Shown: one piece after another, positions 24,786 to 32,684 of the stretch
Layout: every line of letters starts with the position of its first letter
Numbering within the stretch: the first letter of the stretch is position 1
Assembly (NCBI GenBank): GCA_017624285.1
Contig: JAGANI010000030.1
Span: 1-35,753 of the forward strand
Length of the DNA: 35,753 nt
Direction of reading: 5' to 3'
From: Clostridia bacterium
GTDB lineage: Bacteria; Bacillota; Clostridia; Christensenellales; Borkfalkiaceae
Position numbers and translations under genes: made by a program
The notes under the pieces: model-generated
What the model saw: only the letters and a program-made list of their open reading frames with translations
Told to the model about the DNA's origin: nothing
Database searches by the model: none

Positions 24786-26477
24786 ATGGATAAGCAATAT
24801 ATGATTATTGACGGTATTGAAGTCACTATCGAAGGCGAAAGAAACGTTTTAGAACTTGCTCGTAAAGCAGGTATTGATATTCCCGCTTTCTGTTACGACC
24901 CCGAACTTTCTATCTACGGTGCTTGCCGTATGTGTATGGTTGAAAACGAACGCGGTAGTTTAGAAGCATCTTGCTCAATGCTCCCAAAAGCTGGCGCAGT
25001 TATTAAGACTAACACGGCTAAACTTCGTAAGTATAGAAAGATGATTTTAGAACTTTTACTTGCAAACCATTGTAGGGATTGTACTATTTGTCCTAAGAGT
25101 GGTAACTGTAAGTTACAAGAATTTGCTTATAAATTCAACATTACGGACGTTCGTTTCCCAAACAACTCTTGTCAATTAGGTAGTCAAGATAAGTCCTCGG
25201 TATCCATCGTTAGGGATTCTTCTAAATGTATCCTTTGCGGTAAGTGTGTAAGGATGTGTGCTGAAGTCCAAAACGTTGGCGCTATCGATTACGCTTACAG
25301 AGGCTCTAAAAAGAAGATTGCTACCGCTTTTGACGGTCCTATCGCAAATAGTCCTTGCGTAGGTTGTGGTCAATGCGCGGCTGTTTGTCCTGTTGGCGCT
25401 ATCGTTGTTAAAGACGATGCTGATAAGGTTTGGGATGCTATCGGCGATAAAAACACATACGTAGACGTTCAAGTTGCACCCGCAGTACGTGTTGCTTTAG
25501 GTAAGGAATTAGGCTTAGAAGAAGGCACGCCTTTAATGGGTAAACTTGTAACCGCTCTTAAAGAAGTTGGTTTTGACGCCGTTTACGATACTTCCTTCGG
25601 TGCAGATATGACCGTTTTAGAAGAAGCAAATGAATTTGTTGGCAGATTATCCGGTAACGGCAAGCTTCCGATGTTTACTTCTTGCTGTCCTGCTTGGATT
25701 AGATTTGCTGAAAACAAGTATCCAGAGTTTTTATCTAATATTTCAACCTGTCGTTCACCGATGCAAATGTTTGCGCCCGTTCTTAAAGAAGCATATAAAG
25801 GCGATAAGAAGCACGTACACGTAGCAATTATGCCTTGTACTGCGAAAAAGTTTGAAGGCAAGCGTGATGAATTTAAAGATAAAGACGGCAATCCTTACGT
25901 TGATTACGTTCTCACCACACAAGAAGTTATCCGTATGATTAAAGAAGCCGGTATCGACTTTAAGGCGCTTGAAGATTCTGCTTGCGACAATCCTTTTGAA
26001 GAAATCACTGGCGCAGGCGTTATCTTTGGTGTTACTGGTGGCGTTACCGAAGCAGTTTTAAGATACGCTTCTAGCGATAAGTCTGAAAAAGCCCTTGAAG
26101 AAATCACTTACACCGGTGTACGTGGCTTTGAAGGCGTTAAAGAAGCAACCGTTAAAATCGGTGATAAGGACGTTAAGATTGCAGTTGTAAGTGGTCTTAA
26201 CAACACTTCCGTTTTATTAGATAAGATTAAATCGGGCGACGTTTACTACGATTTAGTAGAAGTTATGTCTTGTCCCGGTGGTTGTGTAAACGGTGGTGGT
26301 CAACCTCAAGCAGAACGTGAAGCAAGACATTATCGTGCTGACGGTTTATATAAAGCCGACGGTGTAGAAGTTAAAAAGTCTTCTGAACAAAATACTGCTG
26401 TGGTTAAATTACTTGCTTCTATGGACGAACACAAAAAACACGAAATTTTACACGTTCACTATAAAGGCAATAAATAA
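24786..26477 (+). CDS. hydA: HydA, catalytic subunit of the NAD-linked electron-bifurcating [FeFe] hydrogenase
   Basis: A 563-residue group A (trimeric type) hydrogenase. The N-terminal [2Fe-2S] domain has C36, C47, C50 and C63. A His-ligated [4Fe-4S] site, HCRDCTICPKSGNC, is at 95-108, followed by two ferredoxin clusters (C148-C158 and C191-C201). The H-cluster motifs are classical: FTSCCPAW (297-304), MPCTAKK (349-355) and EVMSCPGGCVNGGGQ (492-506). With HydB and HydC it couples H2 to NAD+ and ferredoxin together. The same frame is open to 24555, but that part overlaps hydB. The ATG at 24786, behind GGAGG, is the true start, one base after the hydB stop. It is intact, in contrast to hydB. 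Confidence 0.95.
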   Translation: MDKQYMIIDGIEVTIEGERNVLELARKAGIDIPAFCYDPELSIYGACRMCMVENERGSLEASCSMLPKAGAVIKTNTAKLRKYRKMILELLLANHCRDCTICPKSGNCKLQEFAYKFNITDVRFPNNSCQLGSQDKSSVSIVRDSSKCILCGKCVRMCAEVQNVGAIDYAYRGSKKKIATAFDGPIANSPCVGCGQCAAVCPVGAIVVKDDADKVWDAIGDKNTYVDVQVAPAVRVALGKELGLEEGTPLMGKLVTALKEVGFDAVYDTSFGADMTVLEEANEFVGRLSGNGKLPMFTSCCPAWIRFAENKYPEFLSNISTCRSPMQMFAPVLKEAYKGDKKHVHVAIMPCTAKKFEGKRDEFKDKDGNPYVDYVLTTQEVIRMIKEAGIDFKALEDSACDNPFEEITGAGVIFGVTGGVTEAVLRYASSDKSEKALEEITYTGVRGFEGVKEATVKIGDKDVKIAVVSGLNNTSVLLDKIKSGDVYYDLVEVMSCPGGCVNGGGQPQAEREARHYRADGLYKADGVEVKKSSEQNTAVVKLLASMDEHKKHEILHVHYKGNK

Positions 26478-26485
26478 TTAAATAT

Positions 26486-26513
26486 AAAGCGGGGTAATTT
26501 GCCCCGCTTTTTT
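26486..26513 (+). terminator. Terminator of the hydrogenase-nfn-hyd operon
   Basis: Perfect 9-bp stem AAAGCGGGG/CCCCGCTTT with a 7-base loop and a T-run, eight bases after the hydA stop codon. Confidence 0.92.
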
Positions 26514-26534
26514 GCTTTTAAAATATTTAAGATA

Positions 26535-26561
26535 AAAAAGACGCTTTTAAGGCGTCTTTTT
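26535..26561. terminator. Bidirectional terminator between hydA and pnuC
   Basis: Perfect 10-bp stem AAAAAGACGC/GCGTCTTTTT with a 7-base loop. It works in both directions; on the minus strand it ends pnuC. Confidence 0.85.
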
Positions 26562-26584
26562 ATTTTACCAAAAAACATATATAA

Positions 26585-27283
26585 TTACATATTTAAAGCT
26601 TGACGTTTTTCTCTAATCGTCCAAGAAATAAAACCGTAAGCGTCGTTTATTAAAAATGCAATAAAGCATGCAACCATGGGTAAGTATCCTAAGTCGTTTA
26701 CCGAAGCCATTACCCAAAGCACTATCAAAACTATATCGTTAAGCCCGTACATGACCGCATAGTAGGGTGAACGCATAAACATTAACACTGAGGCTGAAAA
26801 ACTTGTCGTAACCGATAGTGTGCTTACTAGTAGGTTAGGTGTATTAAATGCTTTAAGTATAAAGTAAAATACCGACGTTACTAAAGCCGTTAAAAGCGTC
26901 AAAATAAGCCATTTACGGCGGGTCATTTTGCTAATCTTAACTTCTGCTTTACTGTCCTTGTAGGGGTTTTTAATCCACTCTATTGCAGATACAAGTGCTA
27001 TTGGTGCAGACATGCCTAGATAGGTGATAATTTCACCCCAATATCTATATTGAAGCGAGGTCAAAGAGTATAAAACGGCAAAAATAATACAAAGAATTTG
27101 ACCAAAAAAATCGCCCCTAGCGATAAATATAAGCGAAATAGCGCCAATTAAAGTACCTAATATCGTAAAAATCGACGGGTCTTTTGCAAGTAGATTAGAA
27201 ACAATTACTATTAAAAGCGAGGTTATCAAGATAACCCACTCGTGTTTTTCTAATTCTTTAAAAGGATTTCTAAATTTAAACAT
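26585..27283 (-). CDS. pnuC: PnuC-family vitamin/nucleoside transporter
   Basis: A 232-residue membrane protein of the PnuC family, with about seven to eight helices. The family pattern is visible: GDFFGQILCIIFAVLYS near 58-75, then YRYWGEIITYLGMSAPI near 80-96, and N-x-x-YGF near the C terminus. PnuC proteins take up nicotinamide riboside by facilitated diffusion for NAD synthesis. Related ones carry thiamine (PnuT) or riboflavin (PnuX), and I cannot separate them by eye. An NAD precursor would fit a cell centred on NADH chemistry. The start is taken at 27283, where AGGAG precedes the ATG. The frame is open 11 codons further, but that part lies in the structured leader. The gene has its own promoter and a leader of about 95 bases. 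Confidence 0.85.
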   Translation of the reverse strand: MFKFRNPFKELEKHEWVILITSLLIVIVSNLLAKDPSIFTILGTLIGAISLIFIARGDFFGQILCIIFAVLYSLTSLQYRYWGEIITYLGMSAPIALVSAIEWIKNPYKDSKAEVKISKMTRRKWLILTLLTALVTSVFYFILKAFNTPNLLVSTLSVTTSFSASVLMFMRSPYYAVMYGLNDIVLIVLWVMASVNDLGYLPMVACFIAFLINDAYGFISWTIREKRQALNM

Positions 27284-27377
27284 ATAGCTCCTAAAATAAA
27301 AAAGCACCCAAAACACATCTTCAAAGGCCTAACGATGCGTTATAGGTGTAACGTTACCCGGCGGTAACTAACTGTTT
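27284..27377 (-). promoter_or_regulatory. Structured pnuC leader, candidate riboswitch or attenuator
   Basis: Between the predicted transcription start (about 27377) and the pnuC start the RNA can form GTTACC-GCCG-GGTAAC and then ACGCATC-14-base loop-GATGTGT (one G-T wobble). It ends in GGGTGCTTTTTT before the ribosome site. GTAACGTTAC, a perfect palindrome, overlaps the first stem and would compete with it. Vitamin transporters of this family are often riboswitch-controlled, but I cannot match this leader to a known class. Confidence 0.4.
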
Positions 27378-27383
27378 TTTATT

Positions 27384-27412
27384 ATAATATCATTTTTAGT
27401 CGTATTTGTCAA
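27384..27412 (-). promoter_or_regulatory. Sigma-A promoter for pnuC
   Basis: Minus-strand TTGACA (27412-27407), 17-base spacer, TATTAT (27389-27384), followed by a second in-phase AT-rich -10 candidate. Confidence 0.65.
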
Positions 27413-27460
27413 TATTTTTTATTGTAGACGTATTAATCGTGCTATTAAAACATAATATAA

Positions 27461-27484
27461 ACTAAAAATTGACGACATTTTAGT
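27461..27484. repeat. Inverted repeat over the deacetylase promoter -35 box, possible operator
   Basis: Perfect 7-bp arms ACTAAAA (27461-27467) and TTTTAGT (27478-27484) enclose the TTGACG -35 box, so a bound dimer would block the promoter. Confidence 0.35.
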
Positions 27485-27498
27485 TTGGGTAATACAAA
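27469..27498 (+). promoter_or_regulatory. Promoter for the pdaB-like gene
   Basis: TTGACG (27469-27474), 18-base spacer, TACAAA (27493-27498), 63 bases upstream of the deacetylase start codon. Confidence 0.45.
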
Positions 27499-27561
27499 AT
27501 CGCTAAAAAACGTCAAAATTTAATAAAATCTATCAAAAAAATTCATTTATAAAGGGCTAAA

Positions 27562-28311
27562 ATGAAGGTCTACATCACTAAAAAACGCACGTTAATTATT
27601 GTTTTATTACTTGTTTTAATAACGGCAGTATCTTCCGTTACTGTGGCGATTATACCGACTTTTTCAAAAAAACGCGTATTGCCGATATATTCTGTGGAGC
27701 GTGAAGATAAAAAAATAGCAATATCTTTTGACTGCGCTTGGGGTAATACTTATACTGATGAACTTTTATCTATTATGCATGATAAGGGTGTAAAGTGTAC
27801 TTTTTTTACGGTAAAGTTTTGGACGGATAAATACCCCGACTACGTTAAAAAAATTTTTGAGCATGGTCATGAACTCGGCACACATTCTTCCACACACCCT
27901 AAAATGAGTACCTTATCAAAGGAAAAAATTATTGAAGAACTTTCTTTATCTAAAAAAGCGATAGAAGATATTATAGGCACAACCGTTAAAGTTTTTCGTC
28001 CACCGTTTGGGGATTATAACGACCTTTTAATTAATACTGCTGAAGAACTTAACCTTAAAACAATACAATGGTCGGTTGATAGTTTAGATTGGAAAGACTT
28101 ATCCGCTAACCAAATCTACGATAGGGTAGTAAATCGTGTAAAGGCGGGGGATATCGTGTTATTCCATAACAACGGCTTAAATACTTCAAAAGCGTTACCA
28201 GCGATAATAGATACGCTTATTATTAACGGATACGAGTTTGTTACCGTGTCAGAGCTTATCTATTTTGATAACTACTATATTGACAACACCGGCAGGCAAT
28301 ATTGCCGATGA
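27562..28311 (+). CDS. pdaB: PdaB-type polysaccharide deacetylase (CE4), membrane-anchored
   Basis: A 249-residue protein with an N-terminal membrane anchor (about residues 10-32) and a CE4 (NodB homology) domain outside the membrane. The motifs are of the PdaB subtype: SFDCAWG replaces the usual TFDDG, HSSTHP gives the metal-binding His pair, RPPFGDYN is motif 3 and IVLFHN is motif 5. Bacillus PdaB is about 254 residues and is needed for late spore maintenance. The match suggests a spore-forming or once spore-forming clostridium. Loss of the second Asp of motif 1 is normal for PdaB, so catalytic activity is uncertain for the whole subgroup. It is the only gene here ending in a genuine TGA. 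It is co-directional with, and 27 bases from, the SSB-like gene. Confidence 0.85.
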   Translation: MKVYITKKRTLIIVLLLVLITAVSSVTVAIIPTFSKKRVLPIYSVEREDKKIAISFDCAWGNTYTDELLSIMHDKGVKCTFFTVKFWTDKYPDYVKKIFEHGHELGTHSSTHPKMSTLSKEKIIEELSLSKKAIEDIIGTTVKVFRPPFGDYNDLLINTAEELNLKTIQWSVDSLDWKDLSANQIYDRVVNRVKAGDIVLFHNNGLNTSKALPAIIDTLIINGYEFVTVSELIYFDNYYIDNTGRQYCR

Positions 28312-28338
28312 AATACTTTATTTAGGAGAAATTTATTT

Positions 28339-29028
28339 ATGAATTATCTTACCGAAAAAAACAACAAAGTTTACTTAAATGGAGAAATCGTTACCGATGC
28401 AGAATTTTCACACGAGGTATACGGCGAAAGTTTTTACGAAATGTGTGTTTCAGTCAAAAGATTATCTGGTCAAGCAGACCTATTGCCAATTACCGTATCC
28501 GAAAGGCTAATTGCCGATAAAGACTTAAAAATCGGTTCAATTATCAATGCGGTTGGTCAATTTAGAAGTTACAATAAACTTGTAAACGGCAAATCAAAAC
28601 TAATGCTTACCGTGTTTATACGTGATATTTTAGACGAGCCACTTTACAAAAACCCAAACAATATTGTACTATGTGGTTACGTTTGTAAATCACCTATATA
28701 TAGGACTACCCCATTTAATAGGGAAATTGCTGATATTTTAATTGCAGTAAATAGATCTTATAATAAATCCGACTACATACCTTGTATTGCATGGGGAAGA
28801 AACGCCAGATTTGTTAAAAATTTTGCTGTGGGTACGCGTATAGCAATTTGTGGTAGAATACAAAGTCGCGAGTATCAAAAACGCTTGTCGGAAACAGAAG
28901 TTAAAACGCTTACCGCTTATGAAGTTTCTGTATCAAAACTTATGTCTATGGACGAGGACGACGCCTTTGATATAGAAGAGGAATTTAGTTTATTTTCATC
29001 AGAAACGGCTGTTACTGAAACTTTTTAA
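28339..29028 (+). CDS. Single-stranded DNA-binding protein-like, two OB folds
   Basis: A 229-residue protein with two consecutive SSB-like OB domains: about 8-105 (VYLNGEIV...FYEMCVSVKR) and about 108-205 (IVLCGYVCKSPIYRTTP, IADILIAVNR, YIPCIAWGR, and a CGRIQSREY segment). The second has the clear SSB pattern. The tail is acidic (DEDDAFDIEEEF) but lacks the usual aromatic-ending DDDIPF tip, so it is unlikely to be the main replicative SSB. Duplicated-OB proteins of this kind occur in clostridia; their role is not established to my knowledge. An AGGAGAAA ribosome site precedes the start. It probably shares a transcript with the deacetylase. Confidence 0.7.
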   Translation: MNYLTEKNNKVYLNGEIVTDAEFSHEVYGESFYEMCVSVKRLSGQADLLPITVSERLIADKDLKIGSIINAVGQFRSYNKLVNGKSKLMLTVFIRDILDEPLYKNPNNIVLCGYVCKSPIYRTTPFNREIADILIAVNRSYNKSDYIPCIAWGRNARFVKNFAVGTRIAICGRIQSREYQKRLSETEVKTLTAYEVSVSKLMSMDEDDAFDIEEEFSLFSSETAVTETF

Positions 29029-29108
29029 TTTAAAAACGGCGCTATACGTACGTCGCTATTTTATCTTTTTAACATAAAAAGCTGGTTTTGACCACTTTTT
29101 GTATATAT

Positions 29109-29139
29109 AAAAAAGACCACTATTAAGTGGTCTTTTTTT
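29109..29139. terminator. Bidirectional terminator between convergent genes
   Basis: GACCAC/GTGGTC stem (29115-29120, 29127-29132), extended by an A-run and a T-run of seven, TATTAA loop. It serves the SSB-like gene (plus) and the beta-propeller protein (minus). Confidence 0.88.
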
Positions 29140-29141
29140 AA

Positions 29142-31790
29142 TTAGTCTGCAGTGACGTAAGTTTTCTTTTTATGTATTAAGTATATACATGTAAATGCTA
29201 ATAAAATAGATGCAACTATTATTAGTAAAGCGTTCCTAACAGTATTATCTTTTTCAATGATAATATTATCTACTTTAACGTAACCGATAAATTCTTCACC
29301 ATTAACGTTGAAAGCAATTTTAACGTAACCGTTTTTAGTTTCAAAAGATCTAACTTCGGTTACATCACTAAACGTATAAACTTCAGTAGTTAAGTCGTCT
29401 GCATAAACGGTTGTGCCGTTTTTAACAAAAACGTATTTCATATCGGATAAAACTTCGTTTTCAGATAAATGCTCACTTAAAAACGCTACTGGTACGTAAC
29501 CTGATAAAGCCGTATCGTTATACGTCGTTTCAACGTAATAATATGTTACGCCGTTTATAGTAAGTTCACCTAAAGCTGTAAGTTTACACCCAACCTCAAA
29601 ACGGACGGGGGTATTATTTAACTTGACGCAGTACGCGTTTTCAAACGACATTATCGGGAAGTAGTAAAGGTTAACGTTTGTCGATACGTAAATAGCTTTT
29701 TCTTCTAAACTAGTTACGCTTTCAAAACTATCAGCGCTTATATCAGTTTTTTTGATTAAAACTACTTCGTCGGTAGCAAGTAAAATATAAAACTTATCTA
29801 ATTCTTTTGCAACGACATACTCTTTATCAGTAGCGGGATAACGCTCGTTATAAGTAAAATAGTTAATTGTTTTCGCGTTTTCTAACGGGAAGTCCACGTT
29901 AAACAAGTTTTTACCAGTTACTACAACCTTTTTAACTTGGTTATCAGCGTTTTCATCAGTTGGGATAAGCTCGCTAATAGTGGGGGCTACTATGTTATCA
30001 ACGGCGTAATTTTGTAAGCCGTCTGTTTTTAAGACAAATGAGTGTCCAGCAAAGGTAAAGTATACGGTGCTATCGTCAAAGTTTAATGCAAAAGCGTTTG
30101 CATTAGAATTAACTGATGCATATTTGGTCAAATTTTCGCTAACGGATAAGGTAAAGGAAGAAACTTCATCCGTTTCAACGTCGATTTTAGTAATTGTATT
30201 ACCAGTTGATAACGAGTATAAATTACCAAAAAGGTCTGTATCAATACCAAGTGAAGTCGATACGGTATATTCTTTAGTTTTTAAATACGTACCATCTTTT
30301 AATTCAAATTTTTTAATAGCAGTATTTGGATTATTGTAAATATAAGCATTACCGTCAAGGTCAACGGCAAGTTTACTGCCTTCAGCAATAAAGCCAGGTT
30401 CATTTACGCTAATTATTGTAGTTTTAAGGGTAAAATCGTTTTCACTAAAGCTTAATAAAGAGTAGTTACCATTATCAGCTGAAATAAAGTGGAAAGCATC
30501 ATTTTGGTAATCAACGCCATAAATATTTTCTTTAACGGTAACGTGGGTCCAATCGGGTTTGTTAGCGTCAAAATTTTTGTAGTTAATATACTCAATATTA
30601 TTTTGGTTAGCAATAACAACTTTGTCTTTACCGAGTGTAATCATCGTAGGATTAATAGCAGTAAAGTTGATATCGGTAAACTTTTTAGTTACAGTATCAA
30701 TAATTTGTACCTTAGTAGGGCTTAGTACCGCTAAGGTTTTATTATATAAGGAAATACCTGATGAGTTTGCATTTACCCTATTATCTGCGTACTGAACGGT
30801 AGAAACTGCTTTACCAGTAAACTCAAAGGTGTCGGAAGAAAACTCTTGTATCGTGTTAGAAGCATTATCCACAACTAATAAGTTACCGTTATAAAAAGAA
30901 ATTGAGTAGGGAGAGGCAACGTCGCCCAACTTGGAAAAATATGTGTTTTTGATAGCGATATTTGCGCCGTTATCAAAGTTATTAATATCAAAGTAAGAAA
31001 TATTTTTATTAGCGATGTAATAAAGTTTAGTTTCGTCAGCGATTAAAAAGCTAAATGCGGACGAGGTCATAGCAACTTCAACCCCGTCAGGGTTAAGACC
31101 TGCTTTGACGTCGTTTAAATCTATCGAGTATAACGATTGACCTAAATTATAAAATAAATTTTTGCCGTTTAACGCTACGTAAACGTCTTCTGTCGAAGTG
31201 AACGATTTATTAAAAGAAGTTGCTTTAAGTTCTATTCTTCCTTTATCGTCTGAAGAAACGGTGTATAAAATGATGTCTTCAGTAGTAGATACGGCAAAAA
31301 ACTCCCCATTATAGTCAAAAGTAAAGGATGATAAATCCTCTTCCGAATTGTCTTTTGCTTCTACAACAGACTTAACTTCACCCGTGGCGATATTAAGCGA
31401 ATATATCCTTAGATAATTTTGGAAAATTAAATAATCTATCGGGGTATCAGTTTTTTTAGAAGTATAAACGATAACTTTGCCTATACTGGTAAAGTTAATA
31501 TCATCAAAAACCTTATATGCCATAATGGTTTTATCGTAAACGGTTATCGTTTGCTTAACGCTCGTATCATCTTCAATAAAAACTACGTACTTATCGTCCT
31601 CGTAAACGTATTTTGGGCTTTTTAAAGCATAATACTCAAAATAATCGTTTGGTGAAAAAATCTCCGTTTCAACCTTAGTAGATTCGTCCGCCTGGGCAGG
31701 GGTGGTTTTAAAAGCGAAAAGGTTTATCACGCTGATTGCCGATATTGTAATTATTAAAGATAATAAAACTTTTAAAAATTTCATAATCAA
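29142..31790 (-). CDS. Secreted, membrane-anchored beta-propeller/SH3-like protein of unknown function
   Basis: An 882-residue protein. A signal peptide covers about residues 1-34 (hydrophobic core LLSLIITISAISVINLFAF, then TTPAQADE). A long extracellular part of about 35-620 is rich in short repeated beta strands with Tyr/Asp/Asn turns (IYSLNIATGE, LFYNLGQSLYSIDL, YIYNNPNTAIKKFEL), which suggests one or two beta-propellers. The section 640-840 looks like two SH3-type modules (VRFEVGCKLTALGEL and GYVKIAFNVNGEEFIGYVKV). A single helix at about 852-873 ends in a basic tail, so it is type I membrane-anchored. I do not recognise the family. The 238-residue protein at 32681 has the same plan without the propeller. 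The frame's third codon, ATG at 31784, is an equally good start; neither has a clear ribosome site. Confidence 0.75.
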   Translation of the reverse strand: MIMKFLKVLLSLIITISAISVINLFAFKTTPAQADESTKVETEIFSPNDYFEYYALKSPKYVYEDDKYVVFIEDDTSVKQTITVYDKTIMAYKVFDDINFTSIGKVIVYTSKKTDTPIDYLIFQNYLRIYSLNIATGEVKSVVEAKDNSEEDLSSFTFDYNGEFFAVSTTEDIILYTVSSDDKGRIELKATSFNKSFTSTEDVYVALNGKNLFYNLGQSLYSIDLNDVKAGLNPDGVEVAMTSSAFSFLIADETKLYYIANKNISYFDINNFDNGANIAIKNTYFSKLGDVASPYSISFYNGNLLVVDNASNTIQEFSSDTFEFTGKAVSTVQYADNRVNANSSGISLYNKTLAVLSPTKVQIIDTVTKKFTDINFTAINPTMITLGKDKVVIANQNNIEYINYKNFDANKPDWTHVTVKENIYGVDYQNDAFHFISADNGNYSLLSFSENDFTLKTTIISVNEPGFIAEGSKLAVDLDGNAYIYNNPNTAIKKFELKDGTYLKTKEYTVSTSLGIDTDLFGNLYSLSTGNTITKIDVETDEVSSFTLSVSENLTKYASVNSNANAFALNFDDSTVYFTFAGHSFVLKTDGLQNYAVDNIVAPTISELIPTDENADNQVKKVVVTGKNLFNVDFPLENAKTINYFTYNERYPATDKEYVVAKELDKFYILLATDEVVLIKKTDISADSFESVTSLEEKAIYVSTNVNLYYFPIMSFENAYCVKLNNTPVRFEVGCKLTALGELTINGVTYYYVETTYNDTALSGYVPVAFLSEHLSENEVLSDMKYVFVKNGTTVYADDLTTEVYTFSDVTEVRSFETKNGYVKIAFNVNGEEFIGYVKVDNIIIEKDNTVRNALLIIVASILLAFTCIYLIHKKKTYVTAD

Positions 31791-31867
31791 TAACTTTAAG
31801 CGCCTAACGAATTAATTATAAATAAAACGTGAGGACGCACTTCCTTAGTTTAAATAATATATATATT

Positions 31868-31896
31868 ATAATAACATATAAAGATTAGAAGTGCAA
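31868..31896 (-). promoter_or_regulatory. Promoter for the propeller/SH3 protein
   Basis: Minus-strand TTGCAC (31896-31891), 17-base spacer, TATTAT (31873-31868) with a TATAAT three bases further on. Confidence 0.5.
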
Positions 31897-32063
31897 CAAA
31901 AACCGTAAAATACTTTTTTTAACGAAAAAATTTTTTTTCATGGTTATATTTATATTTTAAATATAAAAAATCTAAAACAGAAAAATTTTTCATTTTTTTG
32001 AAAAAAAAGTGTCATACCTGACCCAAGTTGTCATATTTGTGTGTTATTATATAGGTGTAAATG

Positions 32064-32077
32064 CGAACATATGTTCG
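32064..32077. promoter_or_regulatory. LexA (SOS) box
   Basis: CGAAC-ATAT-GTTCG, a perfect 14-base palindrome identical to the Gram-positive LexA/DinR consensus CGAACN4GTTCG. It lies just downstream of a likely promoter (TTGTCA near 32029 with an AT-rich -10 near 32047) and 128 bases before the putative phage regulator. A third half-site in inverted orientation (TCCGAAC) follows at 32093-32099. Confidence 0.82.
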
Positions 32078-32179
32078 GAAAATGAGAAAAAATCCGAACA
32101 AAAAAGGAAAAGATAATTCATCTAAAAACATTGTAGTCGGGGTTTAGATGGGTTAAAAACGTTACTACCGAACGGTAAC
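32073..32179 (+). promoter_or_regulatory. Structured 5' leader of the SOS-linked regulator
   Basis: Three stems fit in about 107 bases: GTTCGGA/TCCGAAC (32073-32079, 32093-32099), CATCTAAA/TTTAGATG (32119-32126, 32143-32150, all eight pairs perfect) and GTTAC/GTAAC around TACC-GAAC-GGTA (32161-32179). The last ends 25 bases before the start codon. Confidence 0.45.
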
Positions 32180-32204
32180 TAAAATAATATAAAAAGGTGG
32201 TTAT

Positions 32205-32684
32205 ATGGAAAATTACGAAAAAATTTTACTTTACGTTTACCCGAAGTTCGGCGCAGTGATATCAACTTTAGAAGGTAAATTTAAGTCTATTATAGCAAGT
32301 TCACGTTACGCGTTAGAACCCGCCGAAACTAGTTTAAACAATTTAATTGAAGTGGGTGATTTAATCAGAATTTTAAAAACTACTAAAGACGTCGTTAAAA
32401 AGGCACTTTTAACTTTAGATGAGGTTGAGCGCGATTTTGTTGAGTTTAAGTATTTTAAGCTTACTTACGATGGGTTACTTGATTTTAATACGCAATCCTA
32501 CGATTACCGTCGGCTAGATATTAAAGTGATTAAAAAGTTTAAAAAGTATTTAGAACGTTTTGGCATCACAGAAAAATGGTTTGACGACAATTTAATGCGG
32601 TTTTCTTTTATAAGGGAAGTAGCAAGGCGTACGCAAAAAATTGAAAAGGAGTTTTTTACTAACATAAGTAATATCATAAGTTAA
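32205..32684 (+). CDS. Small putative phage late-transcription regulator (ArpU/RinA-like)
   Basis: A 159-residue, largely helical, basic soluble protein with no signal peptide. Size, charge and the segment LLTLDEVERDFVEFKYF followed by a C-terminal helical half (ITEKWFDD, REVARRTQKIEKEF) resemble the small ArpU/RinA-type activators that stand immediately before terminase genes in Firmicute prophages. That resemblance is by eye only. Context supports it: a LexA box lies upstream and the large terminase is the next plus-strand gene. The start has an AGGTGG site. Its stop overlaps, tail to tail, the stop of the minus-strand SH3 gene by four bases, and no terminator lies between. Transcripts could therefore run on, antisense to that gene, towards the terminase. 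Confidence 0.5.
   Translation: MENYEKILLYVYPKFGAVISTLEGKFKSIIASSRYALEPAETSLNNLIEVGDLIRILKTTKDVVKKALLTLDEVERDFVEFKYFKLTYDGLLDFNTQSYDYRRLDIKVIKKFKKYLERFGITEKWFDDNLMRFSFIREVARRTQKIEKEFFTNISNIIS

Larger units (their letters stand above)
31791..32204. other. Gene-free AT-rich region with divergent promoters and an SOS box
   Basis: No coding potential seen. The left part holds the promoter for the minus-strand propeller protein (31868-31896). The middle is extremely AT-rich with A and T runs (about 31905-32010). The right part holds the repeated TGTCATA (near 32011 and 32030), the LexA box (32064-32077) and a strongly structured leader (32073-32179) before the plus-strand regulator. Confidence 0.6.

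Noticed and set aside
27562..29028. pdaB and the SSB-like gene as one fused frame, since they are in phase across a TGA
   Set aside because: A proper AGGAGAAA ribosome site precedes the second ATG, and the two domains are unrelated.
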